Positions 21,976-33,175 of a stretch of DNA of 64,000 bases are shown here, piece by piece. The notes under the pieces are model-generated. The model saw only the letters and a list, made by a program, of their open reading frames with translations, was not told the DNA's origin and did no database searches. The translations under genes were made by a program, and so were the position numbers. Position 1 is the stretch's first letter, and every line of letters starts with the position of its first letter. Source of the stretch: Sphagnum magellanicum (Eukaryota > Streptophyta > Sphagnopsida > Sphagnales > Sphagnaceae); contig CM038926.1 of NCBI GenBank assembly GCA_021904315.1, forward strand, positions 932,501 to 996,500. Direction: 5' to 3'.

Positions 21976-22890
21976 TCAATTAACATTATAGTCTATTGGG
22001 CAACCTTTTGCATTTGCCATTCACCATTGGGTGGTCATTTACACCCAAATGAATTGTTGTTCTAGTTAGGGTTTTAAACTTATGGACAACATAATACAAC
22101 CTAATACATTTGAATGTTGTAGGCCTAGATGCAAACCAACAATGCACCACAAAATCTATATCTAAAAGAGGAAGTAGGGAGGCCTAATGTCATCTATCCT
22201 TGGATTGGAATTTGAGTTGATTCACTAACCATCTTCTATAACCTCACATAATTGCCCCAATTTCTTCAAGTATACCAAACTTGAAGAAGAGAATGCCATT
22301 ACAAACTAGCTCCTTCAAATCCCTTAATGTTCATCATCTCTATATGAACCCTATCACTATGCATCTAAATGTCCTAGTTTTACACCACGTTTTGCTTCTC
22401 TATGTGCAATAGAAATTTTGAAAATTTTGAACACAATGACAATAGAGGATAATTCAGCATTCATCTCATACACCATCCTCACCAATTCTAAAACACATAA
22501 ATGGAAGAGAACTTTATTTGATGACTCACTCTAGACTTTGTTAACAATCCAATTACAATCACACCTTAAATCTTTGTTGAAGATCTCTTCACATCCCTCA
22601 CCGGAATCCTCCTAACCAATAACCATTATTCCATTTTCCTTCTCCATTAAGAGCTAAGGTCCATGAAAGATAGATGTTAACCAAGCACACCACACATAAG
22701 GTCTTGATAGCCTAGCAAAAACACATCACCATTCAACAATGTAGCCATCATTGTCACAACAAATAAACAACATTGAAATAAGGAAACTTAATTTCCTTCA
22801 TTGCTCATGTCCAAATCCTCCTAAAAACATGCTGAAAGCAAAAATGTTTTTAGGTGTTTTTTCATCCTTCATCCATCAATAATTCATTTT
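21976..22890. other. No clear gene
   Basis: On the minus strand a short stretch TTIHLGVNDHPMVNGKCKRL lies near 22060-22000, upstream of the exon-like segment. Beyond it I see only stop-rich sequence without repeats or terminal motifs. Confidence 0.4.
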
Positions 22891-22899
22891 AAGTATTTG

Positions 22900-24041
22900 T
22901 ATCCATTCCCATCCTAAATTATATATATACATGTGATGGTATACTTGGAGGTTGCATCTAGCCCTCTCCCAAACCTATTTTTTTAATCCTTGAGAATGCA
23001 AATCTTGGCTCCATCATCTTATTCTTGAACTCCTTTCCCAACTTGCCAATAGATGAGTGTTTTCATTGAGCTTGTGCATCTTCATTCAAACTTCTCCCTC
23101 ACCAAAACATGAAACATGATGCGCCTTTCTTTGGCAACATATATTTTCCTTTATTTCTTTTGGGTCTACTCCACATTTTCCAACGAATATTCATGTAAAT
23201 GTGCCACAAGCTCCATTTTTGAATCATATGTAATGCCATTTCTTGACATTCAACTTGGTCATTAATTTCTTGTCTTACATTGTTAGGTTGCTTAGACTAT
23301 TGTCAATTGTCAACCTTGAAGTCCTTCCTCTCAAAATTTTCATCACAAATATACTAAGCTTCATAGGTTCATATAAATTTTGTGCGAAATTCAATTTTCA
23401 TAAGTCCATACAAAAATTTCATAGTTTTATGCAAAATTACATCATGATCATTATATGGATTTAGTTAAATGTAAATAATAAGTACTTCATATCAAAACAT
23501 CATAAGCAAAATAGACACATCATTTATATAAATAATAATAATAACTTTTTCTGTGCCATTTTTACACTTTGAAAGCCCACAAATTCTGCATAAACATATT
23601 GTTTTACGATTTTTGCATGGATTTTATTGAAATTGTGTGATGAAACAATAATGAACCATTTCAAAATCTTGATCATTATTTCCACCATTCCATTGCAATG
23701 AGGCCAACGTGGAGTAATGAATCAATGTGTGATTTTGAAATTCTTACACACCATATTAAATTTTGCCATCCATTCCCCACCCTTGTCAATAAGCACATAT
23801 TTTGGGGACACCAAATCTATTATAAAAAAAAAAAATCAAAAAATCTAACAACAATAGTAGAGGTTTGTTCCTTTGTGAGCACTTAAAATAATGATGTATA
23901 ATAGCCATAATATATTTGTTGTTACTTCTAGTTTTTGACAATGGGCCTATAGCGTCAACATATATAACAAATAGCATATTAGAATAGTCTTCAATTCATG
24001 GGTGTATGCTTCCAGATTCTTTCACCATTTAAGAATGATCA
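22900..24041 (-). pseudogene. Ty3/gypsy integrase fragment
   Basis: On the minus strand, DAIGPLSKTRSNNKYIMAII (near 23950), FGVPKICAY and KGGEWMAKFNMVCKN, then TPRWPHCNGMVEIMIKILK (near 23700) give the integrase core in order. The C-terminal part near 23250-23100 is alignable with 43380-43230 of the complete element at 40938-51062, so it is the same lineage. Stops and small indels are frequent. It stops abruptly next to the CACTA-like end at 24046. Confidence 0.8.
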
Positions 24042-24045
24042 CATT

Positions 24046-24934
24046 CACTAGTAGAAAACCCCCCCTTTTCAACCAAAAAGTTTTCAACTAAACATGGTTT
24101 GCAACTATGTTACAACTATAAGTTTTTAATTTTTAAATATAATAATGACAATTACCGATTAAGTTGATTCATCAACGAAATTTGTATATAGTTAAAAATA
24201 ATTTTTAACTAAGTGGTATTTTGTTGAATATTCCATTAAATATTTTTGGCATCAACAATGTCCAAGTTGAAATGTCTACTATGTTGGGAAATAGTGAAAA
24301 ACATGTATTGACTAAAGGTTCTCTAATTGGCACATAGTTAAGATGTTAACTAATTTCAACTATTTTGGTGACACTATCAACACATGTATGGATGATAAAA
24401 TGTATTAAAAGATGGATGAAATGTAATTTCATTTGCAACTTTGTTGTAATTATTTCTCAACTCAATTAAACAAGTAATAGGTGACTTTGTTTTTTATACA
24501 TATGATATATGTTAATATTTATGCTAAATTATGATAACATTAAATTACATGTAAAAATTATGTAAATAAATGAATAGCTATGTGTGATGTATTTTTTGTA
24601 ATGCATATATATTTTGAATAAATTCTCTTGAATATAAATTAGTAATTTAACTTGTATATGTTCATACATGTAATATTTGATTTTTATGTAAACCAAATTT
24701 AGTTTACAACATATCAAGTAATGATATATAATTAATGATTGAATTATGAAATTATCATTTTTATTCATTTTTATTTCTGGTATATCTTAATATTGATTAA
24801 AAATTATGATAAAATTTCATCAAATAAATAAATAAATGTAATTTTATTTGTAAAAATGAATGGTTATGTATGGTCATTGATGTAAATACTATTTTTTTTC
24901 ATTTAAGAATAATATTAATTTAAATTAAATTAAA
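24046..24934. mobile_element. CACTA-like left end with the 305-bp A+T-rich repeat
   Basis: It begins CACTAGTAGAAAACCCCCCC, followed by TTTTCAAC and a subterminal zone with CAAC and GTTG motifs. From about 24530 to 24900 it carries about 1.2 units of the tandem repeat seen at 12045-12965 (AAATTACATGTAAA, AGTTTACAACATATCAAGTA, AATGATATATAATTAATGA). No right end is seen; it is lost or cut at the LTR copy starting about 24935. Confidence 0.7.
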
Positions 24935-25524
24935 ACTCTCCTTGGGGCCTATATCCAAATGGGACTTCTTCTTGGGACTCCCAAATGGGAGCCCCAAAAT
25001 TGGGACTCTCATTGTCCCAAAACTTTGGATGTTCATATCTTCCTCAAAACAAATGTGTTTGGAGCATGCGAAGGCAATATTTTATATCCCTCAAAATGAT
25101 CTTTCCAATGGTGTATTGCATGCCTTAATCAAAAATCATTTGACCCCTGCTCTAAAGGGATTTGTGGTCGAAAGTCAAATTCCCAATTTGACTCCTAATC
25201 ATTCTTTTGATCATAACTCATGCATTTTAAGTCTAAATGAACAATGTGAAGGCACTTTAGGCATCTACACTTCAAGACCTTTATAATGGTATCATGGGGG
25301 CCCAATTTGGTGTTTTTTTTCCTTTGCAACCAAGGTTTTAAACATTTAGAATTCCCGCATAAGTGCAATTCCCAAAGTGGGAGTGCATTTAGGAATCATT
25401 GGGCTCCATCTTTTGCACTTTCCCTCATTTGTGAAAGTGTGTTTCACACCCAAACACACTCTCTTGACCTCATGGGCCCTTGCATTCTACACTTAATCAC
25501 GAACCTAATGTTAGGGTTGTGACA
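24935..25524 (-). mobile_element. LTR, TGTCACAACCC family (copy 3), truncated
   Basis: On the minus strand it starts TGTCACAACCCTAACATTAG at 25524 and matches copies 4 and 7 up to the ATCCAAATGG block, where it stops (about 24935), lacking the last third of the LTR. It is next to a polypurine-like tract (25525-25536), so it looks like a 3' LTR whose far end was deleted. Confidence 0.8.
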
Positions 25525-25536
25525 TTCTCCCCCACT
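25525..25536 (-). other. Polypurine tract next to LTR copy 3
   Basis: On the minus strand AGTGGGGGAGAA directly precedes TGTCACAACCC. Position and composition fit the plus-strand primer site of an LTR retroelement. It suggests that the internal sequence of this family lies at higher coordinates, between the two inverted LTR copies. Confidence 0.7.
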
Positions 25537-26279
25537 AGAAAGAGAGGTTAATGTTCACATTAACATTAAAATTTTCACATTTTTTTCAAATAACAATATT
25601 GTCACCAAGCTTGGATTTATCTTGAACATTTAATTTCCCATGCAATTTTTTTCTTTTTTTCCATGGCTATCAATTGTCAACTTTTGCGGCATGACCTTAC
25701 TTCAAGTTAATTTAGGCATCCCCAAGTTTCCAACACTCTTTTTGGCAAATCCAAAAGGGGCTCAACAAAAAATCTTAACCTTGATTTCATCAAAAGACCT
25801 AAAGTAGCATAATTAATGAAGCCCTCATTTGGGAGGCAATTATTCAATCCTTCCTTTCACGAGGAACTCAAACCAAGTCTAATATTGACCTAAGTTACTT
25901 AACATGACTCCTTTTCCAACCTTGCGCCTTGATCACCATAATCAAACTTAACTAAAGGTTTGTTTATAAAGGTACAAGAATGGACACTAGGGTTTTGCAA
26001 AACCCAAGTCCTAAGTTACGCAATTATACTACACGAACATGGTCATGACTTCCCAAGTTAACCTCCACTAACAATTAGCCTTTGGGACGAACTTTAAACA
26101 TTAGCACGTCCTCGCAAGCTCACTTTGCTTACCTCATCTTTTGGGGCCTAAATTTCTTTTAGCCCCAAAGTGAGAGTCCAATTTTGATTTGAGCTTCCAT
26201 TTGTCCCATGCCATTTCTATGACTTTTTTCTAATAATACTCATCATGTTCGTGATGTAATTTCTTGGAAGTCTTTTATC
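25537..26279 (-). other. Probable internal remnant between inverted LTR copies
   Basis: No reading frame of note and no pol motif seen. GC content is a little higher than the surroundings. It may be what is left of the interior of the element of copy 3, or untranslated sequence of a non-coding (LARD-like) element. Confidence 0.35.
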
Positions 26280-27170
26280 ACAATTAAGTGTAGAGTGCAA
26301 GGGCCCATGAGGCCAAGATGTGAAACCTGGGTGTGAAACACATTCTCACAAATGGGGGAGAATGCAAAAGATGGAACCCAATGATTCCTAAATGCACTCC
26401 CACTAGGAATTGCACTTGTGTGGGAGTCCCGAGTGTTTAGAGCTTTGGTTGAAAATGCAAACAAACACCAAATTGGGCCCCCATGATACTATTAAAAAGT
26501 TCTTGAAATCTAGATGCCAAAATGCCTTTGCAATGTTCATTTAACTTAAAATGCATGAGTTATGATCAAAAGAAGGGTTGGGATTCAAATTGAGAATTTG
26601 ACTTCTGACCATAAATCCCCTTAGAGCAAAGGTCAAATGACCTCCAATTAGGGTGTGCAATACACTTTTGTAAAGATTTCTTTGAAGGTTATATGATATC
26701 GCCCTTGCATGCTCCAAATAGCTTTGTTCTGAAGAAGATATGAGCATCCAAATTTTCAGGACAACAAAAGTCCTAATTTTGGGACTCCCACTTGGGAGTC
26801 TTGGGAAAAAATGTCATTTGGATGTAGCCCCTGCAGAGAGTCACAAAGTATACTATAGGGAAGGAAGTGGTGCCTCCTCCCAAAGGTTGCGAATCGTGTA
26901 AAGTTTGTGCTTGAAGTTATCCCTAATAAATCCACTCCCACACCACTTGCATTCAACTTGCATTAATCATCCTCTTTTCTTGGTTGTGCATGTTGATTTC
27001 ATCTTGAACTCTTGCTTGTGAATTCATCCTAGTCCCATCTCGGAGCTCCAACATGCCCTCTTAGCCCCTAAATGCTACAAGTTAAGGAGCATGCTTCGAT
27101 TCCTTTCTTTTTCAATTGTTTCACTTTAGGACCCACATTTGGGTTCTTCAAGGAATTTAGGGGCGTGTCA
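26280..27170 (+). mobile_element. LTR, TGTCACAACCC family (copy 4), 5' truncated
   Basis: From AAGTGTAGAGTGCAAGGGCC onward it matches copies 3 and 7, and its last part matches copy 5 (CTCGGAGCTCCAACATGCCC, then TCAAGGAATTTAGGGGCGTG, ending TCA at 27170). The first 30 or so bases of the LTR are missing. It is inverted relative to copy 3, 0.75 kb away. Confidence 0.82.
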
Positions 27171-28333
27171 AAGTCTCCTACATGTTACACCTTTCATTTA
27201 AATAAAAACAACAAAAACAAGTTTTATTTAGGAAGCCAATTATTTATAAAAATTTATTGAAGTATATAGAATTGGATGTTAAAGTTTTAGATTTAACAGG
27301 GGTTGCATTTGGATCAGAAGTTAGTGAATTAGGCAAAAAAAAACCACATTTCAAAGGGCCAAGAGTCTAATGATCTTAAGGACATGTCACTTTTGAAACT
27401 AGGTGTATTGTCTAGTAGAGGGAGTACCTCATGCAAGCCTCAAGCTAGATGCTAGTCAATAGATACTAATGCAAAAGAGAAGTCTTGATTATAGTCTTGC
27501 TACATCCTACTAAAAAAAAAACACCCAACACATGATCCTACTACATGTTTAGATGGGGATAATGGCCTTGAGGTAAAGAAAACATTTGAAGTGGGGTAAG
27601 AGAGTGTGCAAATAGCTATAGAACACCCTCAATCCAACATTATCATGTGTAGTGCTGAATCACCAAGGCGTAGCAAAGGAGGTCAAATAATTGGGGTTGT
27701 TCACAAGGACATAGGGCATGTCAATGTTGTACAAAAGAATGCATTTAAAACCACCCAAAATGACGTACATCCAAAACTTATGTTTTTAACCCGTAAAAAG
27801 GTGGATGATTTCCTTAATCAAAGTTATGGTACAAGTTTGAACCAAGGATCATTCATGGGTCTCTTACTTGTCCTGAAAGTGGATCTAGGAAGAAAAAATC
27901 AAAGAAAAAAAAAATTAGAGTAGTAAGCATGCATAAAAAAGACCTTTGAAAAAAATCTTTAAGAAATAGTTTTGATTATGTTTGATTTACTACTAGAATC
28001 TATGCATATTAAATAATGTATAGTCTATTTATGTACATGCAAATCTATCTTTTGGATATGCCCAAGCTTATTCTATATCAACATTGTGGGTTGCATCGCA
28101 TTTTTTTGGTTATAAAGCTAATTTGCTCTTTTTGCTTGTGAAAAATTGTTTCTAGATGTCTTATCACTTTGATTGTAAAGGTGTGATTAAGTTTGATTGT
28201 GATTTTGATTTGTAATAAATTGTGGAGTATAATGTGCTAGTCAACAATCAAAGTTGGCAAATTGTCAATTAAACATTTCAAGTGGGTGAGAATTAATGCC
28301 CATACCTTAGGTCAATGATGTAATAACTACCTC
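27171..28333. other. No recognised gene; one weak ORF
   Basis: A plus-strand frame at 27606-27923 (105 codons, basic C-terminus, includes SPRRSKGGQIIGVVHKDIGH) has some protein-like composition but no recognisable domain, start context or neighbour. The remainder is stop-rich A+T DNA. Confidence 0.35.
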
Positions 28334-28879
28334 CACTACTACAAAAGCGGGGTGCAATTCATTAGCTTAAATCACTATGGGACCTTAAAAGTGAAATAAG
28401 TTCATTGCATTTTAGTGATTTCACCTTGGTTAAAATTATTTCACTATAATATCATTATGTAAACATCGCGTTTCACTACTAGTTGACATAATTCATTAGT
28501 ATAATTTATTGTAATAAATAGATTTATTTCTATGTTTTTTTAGATACCCTATATATGCTACTTTATGATATACCCTATATTATTTTAGGTTATTTTAGTT
28601 ATTATTATTTATAACCTATGTTATTATAAATTATTATAAACAATAAATTATTATACCTTAAACTATTATACATTATTCTACTTTAAAGTATCCTAGCTAA
28701 TTTACTATAGGATTTTAAGTTATTTAAAATTAAATTATTCAACTAACCTTAGGCTATACCTTAGGTTATTTTATTTTAAATATAATAATCTAAAATACTC
28801 AAAAATATAATATAATGACTTAAGGTAAAATAACATATAATAAAAATAGTAATTTATGAAAAATATTTTAAAATAAAAT

Positions 28880-29170
28880 AATTACTAATAGCCTATGATA
28901 ATATAGCCTAAAATATCCAATAATAATTTATAATACAATAGCCACTAATAGAATGGCCATCAATAGCCACCAATAAAATAACCACCAATGGCCTACAATA
29001 AATTACCCACCAATAAAATAACCACTAATAGCCACTAATATAGTAGCCATCAATAACCACCAATAGAATATCCACTAATAGCCATTAATAGAACAACCAC
29101 CAATAGAATAACTATAAATAGCCATTAATAGCCCTAATAAAAGAACAACCAATAGCCACTAATAACCATA
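28880..29170. repeat. CCACCAATAG/CCATTAATAA short-unit array (copy 1)
   Basis: Degenerate tandem arrangement of 9-20-bp units such as ATAGCCACTAATA and AATAACCACCAATAG. It grades into AAAATAGCCTAAAGTGAAATA-type units to about 29600. The matching array in copy 2 is longer, so copy number varies between family members. Confidence 0.8.
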
Positions 29171-29940
29171 TATTAAAATTGTTTAAAATTATTTAGAATT
29201 GCCAAAAATAATCTAAAGTGAAATAATCTACAATAGACAAAAATAACTCAAGGTGAAATAGCCTATAATAACCTATAATTATTAATAATAGCATAAAGTG
29301 AAATGACTTTTAATAGCCAAAAGTAATCAACTATAGCCCCACATAGTTCAAAATAGCCTAAGATGAAATAACTTATAATAACAAAAAATAACTTATAATA
29401 GCTACAAGTAGCCTAAAGTGAAATAATTTACAATAGCCAAAAATAACATAAAATAACAAAAAAAAACTTACAATAGCCAAAAATAGCCTAAAGTGAAAAG
29501 AAAAAAATAAAAAAAACCAATAGTAACACAAAATAATCAAAAGTAAATTAAAATAACCATAAATAGCCTTAAATAATGTAGGGTGAAATAATTTAAATTA
29601 ATGAAAATATCCCTATAATAATTGAAAATAACTTAGTATAGGTAATATTATTATATTAACAAAAATATTATCCATTTATTAAAAAAATAATCAAAAGAAT
29701 GGTCATTGAAATGTTATTGAATAATTATATTTTAAAACAATTGTTCAAATGATTTTACATTCTCAAAAGGAAATAAATGTAATTATGTACATTATTGAAA
29801 TTTAAAAAAAGTAAACTCGAATCATTTCATTTAAACAAAATTTCAATAATATATGAATTTTCAAAGTTTATGTTTTTGTGATGTTTAAAATGAAGTATTT
29901 GATAAATAAAATGTAATGTAACATATTATCACAACAAATG

Positions 29941-30003
29941 GGGTGACTTCATGGTAGGGGTGTTTGCTTCCATTATAAAGGTAAAGGGATCAAACCTCAC
30001 AAG
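29941..30003 (+). repeat. tRNA-like (SINE-head) segment in copy 1
   Basis: TGACTTCATGGTAGGGGTG resembles a pol III A box and D-arm, and GGATCAAACCTC about 40 bp on resembles a B box. The counterpart in copy 2 (58993-59047) is closer to consensus. It is likely a tRNA-derived insertion that was already present in the ancestor of both copies. Not a functional tRNA. Confidence 0.55.
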
Positions 30004-30257
30004 TTGTGTGTGCATGGTTAATAATGGTAAGTTGATTAAATATTCTCATATCTAATCCCCTAGAATAGGTGTTTAGGTTGATTACATTCATTTGAGAGTA
30101 ACCTTGTTTCACTAGGTATTAATGAAATAATTCATTGTTTGTAGTAACTGGCCCGTGTTCAATAGGGGGTTGACCAATTTCACCAAGGTAAAAATGTTCA
30201 AATTCATTCAAAATTTAGTGAAACCCAGAGTGAACTAAAACACATTTTGATGTAATG

Positions 30258-31150
30258 GTCATTCCTATGACTTCATGTACATCACAAAGTGCAAATCATA
30301 ATTAAAGCAAGCCAGATTATAATCTAATCAGATCTAACAAATATTCTAATAACCATAACTGGATGGTTCTTGGTGTTGGTTGCAAATGTGTAATTAGAAA
30401 TGGAAGCCAATTTGCATGTAATAAGAAGGGCAGTTGTGCCCAAAATTTTTAGTTAAGTTAATTTTTTATGCTTTCGAATAATGTTTTAAATATAAAATTT
30501 TAATTGGAAATGGTGTTGTACATTGCTTTCATGCTTTTCAACTCACATTTGTACATGACATGCCTTACAACAACAAACATTCATATGAGAATGGTCCAAC
30601 ATATGTGGTCGTCCCATTGATTATGCAAACACAATTGTCTATAAAGGGATGTAACATCGTCTACAAGTATGAAATTTTCATTCTACAATGTTATAGTGTG
30701 ATACTTATCATACTATTATTTAAATAATATTATTATTGTATTATACTTATCATATTATTTACATACAATTTAATAATGCTTGTGGCCTCTTTTTGTGTTG
30801 GATATGCATGTGTTTAGATGTTTTTTTATTGTTTTCAAGTGTAGTATGAAAAGGGAAATTGTTGGGTCAGGTTTATTGGACTTCAAAAGGAAAAGGATGG
30901 GGCATAACTTTGGAGGATATTCCAATTAGTTTTTGTAATATTGTGGTTATCCAATTAGGTTATGATTTGACAACCTAATAACCAACATGTAGAAGGCTAC
31001 CAAATAATTTTTAAATAATAAGAAAAATGGAAAGATTTGAAGGTAGGGACTGCTTTTGGTCTACCTACCCTCATGTTGCAACTACCATCCTATAACAACT
31101 ATCATCCTTTGTAGACTTGAAAAATATCCACATCCATTTGTAGGCTTCAT
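30258..31150. other. No gene seen
   Basis: A+T-rich, stop-rich DNA with short ATTATT-type stretches near 30705-30770. No terminal repeats or coding signal found. Confidence 0.5.
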
Positions 31151-31353
31151 GTAATTGCTACCTACCATTTAGAATGCATGCAAACTCTTTACGACTATTG
31201 CCTACCATCTGTAGTGTTTGTAGACCCTTTGTAGTTGCTACCTACCATTTATAGTGCCTTCAAACCTTTTATGGTTGATGCCCATCGTCTACAACACCTA
31301 TAGACCCTCTGTGGTTACTTCCTACCATCTTCAACACTTGTGGACCTTTGTGG
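31151..31353. repeat. Minisatellite, unit about 40 bp, five copies
   Basis: The pattern GTTGCTACCTACCATYTRTAGTG, then a variable CTTCAAACC or TTGTAGACC, then CTTTGTG repeats at spacings of 39-42 bp from 31151 to 31353. Units differ by about a quarter of their bases. No reading frame runs through it. Confidence 0.85.
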
Positions 31354-31539
31354 ATGCCGCCTAATATTTGTATCAACATTATTTTCCCTACAAACCTCAA
31401 ATTTCATGTCTACTTTTGTATTATTACCTTCTAATGGCAATTACCGCTTTGTGGTAAAAAATATTTCTTGTTTTAAAGTTAAAATAGAAAGTAAGTAATA
31501 TTCTAACTTTGTAAAGAAATAATAATACATAAAGGTGAC

Positions 31540-32516
31540 TGTCACAACCCTAGCTTTGGGCTCGCAACCAAGGCAAAGGGGTGACAAGGTTGCAGGCCAA
31601 GAGGAAGCTCGGGAGTCAAGGCAAGAAGAAGCACAGGAGTCAAGGCAAGAAGAAGCCCGGGAGTCACATCACATACTCCTGGGAGTGCAAGAAAGTGTGA
31701 GGGACTATGAGGGAGTGAACCCTCACACTCCCAAGGTAACTCCCACTTTGGGAGATGGAGTCTTGATGGACACCCGAAACTTCAGAGAGCGATTTCAGGG
31801 TTCAAAACTCAATGGCTTGTGGAAATCTTTATATCATTGAAAAGCTCTTGGAACTTAGATGTCTAAAATAGGCTCACATTACTCATTTGAACATCTGAAA
31901 CATAAGTTATGGCCAAAAGAAGGGTCGGGAATCAAACTGGCAGTTTGACTCCCGACCCCAAAAAGTCGGGAATCGACCCGATTTACTTGGCTATAGGGGG
32001 CATGCCACATACCATTGAAAAGCTCTCGATGAGAGCTACAACTTTGCTTCAAACTGCATCTCGATTCGAGTGTCTGCTCGCAAAGTTATGGGGCTCCAAA
32101 GTCGCGGGAGTCCCATTTGGCGCAATTTCGGGACTCCCACTCGGGAGTCCCGGGAGAGAAAAACCATTTGGATGTAGGCTCTGTGGCCAGCCTGCCACAA
32201 AGTATACTATAAGGGGGAAGGTGGTGGCTTCCCCCAAGTCTGGGCTGTGGTGAATCTAGTGTGTCCATGTTGCCCGTGGCTCGTCCTAGCACCAAAGGTG
32301 CTCCAACTATGCACTAACTACTTTGTGTGGGTTGTGTGCAGGCTCGTGTGAGTGAGTGGAGCTTGTCAACTCTTCCTAGTCCCATCTCGAAGCTCCAACA
32401 CGCCCTTCTACCCCTTTAAGTGTTGTGAACTAAGGAACGTGCCTCAATTCCTCCCTCTTCCGCTGTCTTCTACTTGGACTCACATTTGAGTCCTTCAAGG
32501 AGTTGGGAGTGTGTCA
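31540..32516 (+). mobile_element. Solo LTR, TGTCACAACCC family (copy 5), complete, 977 bp
   Basis: It begins TGTCACAACCCTAGCTTTGG and ends TTGGGAGTGTGTCA, with GTGAC before and ATGAC after (31535-31539 and 32517-32521), a 5-bp duplication with one mismatch. GC content is clearly above the surroundings. It carries a GGGACTCCCACTCGGGAGTCCC palindrome at about 32130-32151. It is the longest copy and the best reference for the family here. Open frames inside it are incidental. Confidence 0.93.
31598..31668 (+). repeat. 24-bp unit repeated three times inside LTR copy 5
   Basis: Three consecutive units of the type GCAAGAAGAAGCMCRGGAGTCA run from about 31598 to 31668. The period of 24 bp gives an incidental repeated RQEEARES peptide. 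Other LTR copies have a single unit at this place (for example 16772-16790), so the expansion is private to this copy. Confidence 0.8.
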
Positions 32517-32779
32517 ATGACAAAGTTCTATAAATTTAATATGAATTACTCTCCTTTCTTTTATTACACTCTAAGTAGAACACACTAAGAACAAACATTA
32601 TAATCTATACAATTTTCAACCATTTTCCATTACATAAAAACAAATATAATTTTCCCCCATGTTCTTCTCCTTCTCTTTCACACAAGAGTGTCACACACAA
32701 GTATCTTCCTAATCTAAAGATTCATGGAAACTAATGAATTTAATCATCTAATCTTCTATTGAAATCCTTCACTCCTCCC

Positions 32780-33175
32780 ACAAATAAATAATTCAAGTAT
32801 AAATGTTCACATTAAGTTGTTATGCGTGTTTCAAAATATATTAATAAGTGCAATATGTAACATTTGAATAGTGATTTCAATAAGCTCAAAATGGATTATT
32901 CGACTCATGTAAAGATGTTGATAATTCAAGAAATGTGAAAATTTTCGCTAAATTATTCAAGTATAATTGTAAAATATTGAGTGGCTTGTGTTTTAATATA
33001 TTATAATAAATGTAAGATGCAAATTGTGAGTAATGGTTTTAATATGTGAAAAAATCATTAATTCATTCCAATATGAATGTGGGGTTTGAAATTATAACAT
33101 GTGTTTTAATAGATTATGGTAAGTGTAAAATGCAACTCCTAAACAATGGTTTCAACATGTTAAAAGTTGATGGTT
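32780..33175. repeat. Degenerate tandem repeat, unit about 115 bp, about 3 copies
   Basis: The order ATTCAAGTATAAATG, then TGTGTTTTAATATATTATAATAA, then GTAAGATGCAA, then GAGTAATGGTTTCAAYATGT recurs at roughly 115-bp steps (starting about 32790, 32950 and 33065). Units are strongly diverged. Confidence 0.65.

Larger units (their letters stand above)
28334..30257. mobile_element. CACTA-like non-coding element, copy 1 (1.9 kb)
   Basis: It starts CACTACTACAAAAGCGGGGT and ends CACATTTTGATGTAATG; flanks are CTC/GTC, a near 3-bp duplication. It aligns from end to end with the copy at 57139-59484. The middle is a field of AATAGCCACCAATAAAATAACC-like short repeats, and a tRNA-like block lies near 29941-30003. 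No open frame. It is shorter than copy 2 by several internal indels. Confidence 0.85.

Noticed and set aside
15190-24045. A single 9-kb CACTA element bounded by the similar termini at 15189 and 24046
   Set aside because: The termini point outward: 15189 is a right-type end and 24046 a left-type end, so they belong to two different elements.
28880-29600. CRISPR-like array
   Set aside because: The short units are degenerate and contiguous, without equal-length unique spacers, and this is plant nuclear DNA; it is an internal repeat of a transposable element.
31535-32253. ORFs with RQEEARES repeats as coding genes
   Set aside because: They lie wholly within a solo LTR; the peptide repeat is a by-product of a 24-bp DNA repeat.
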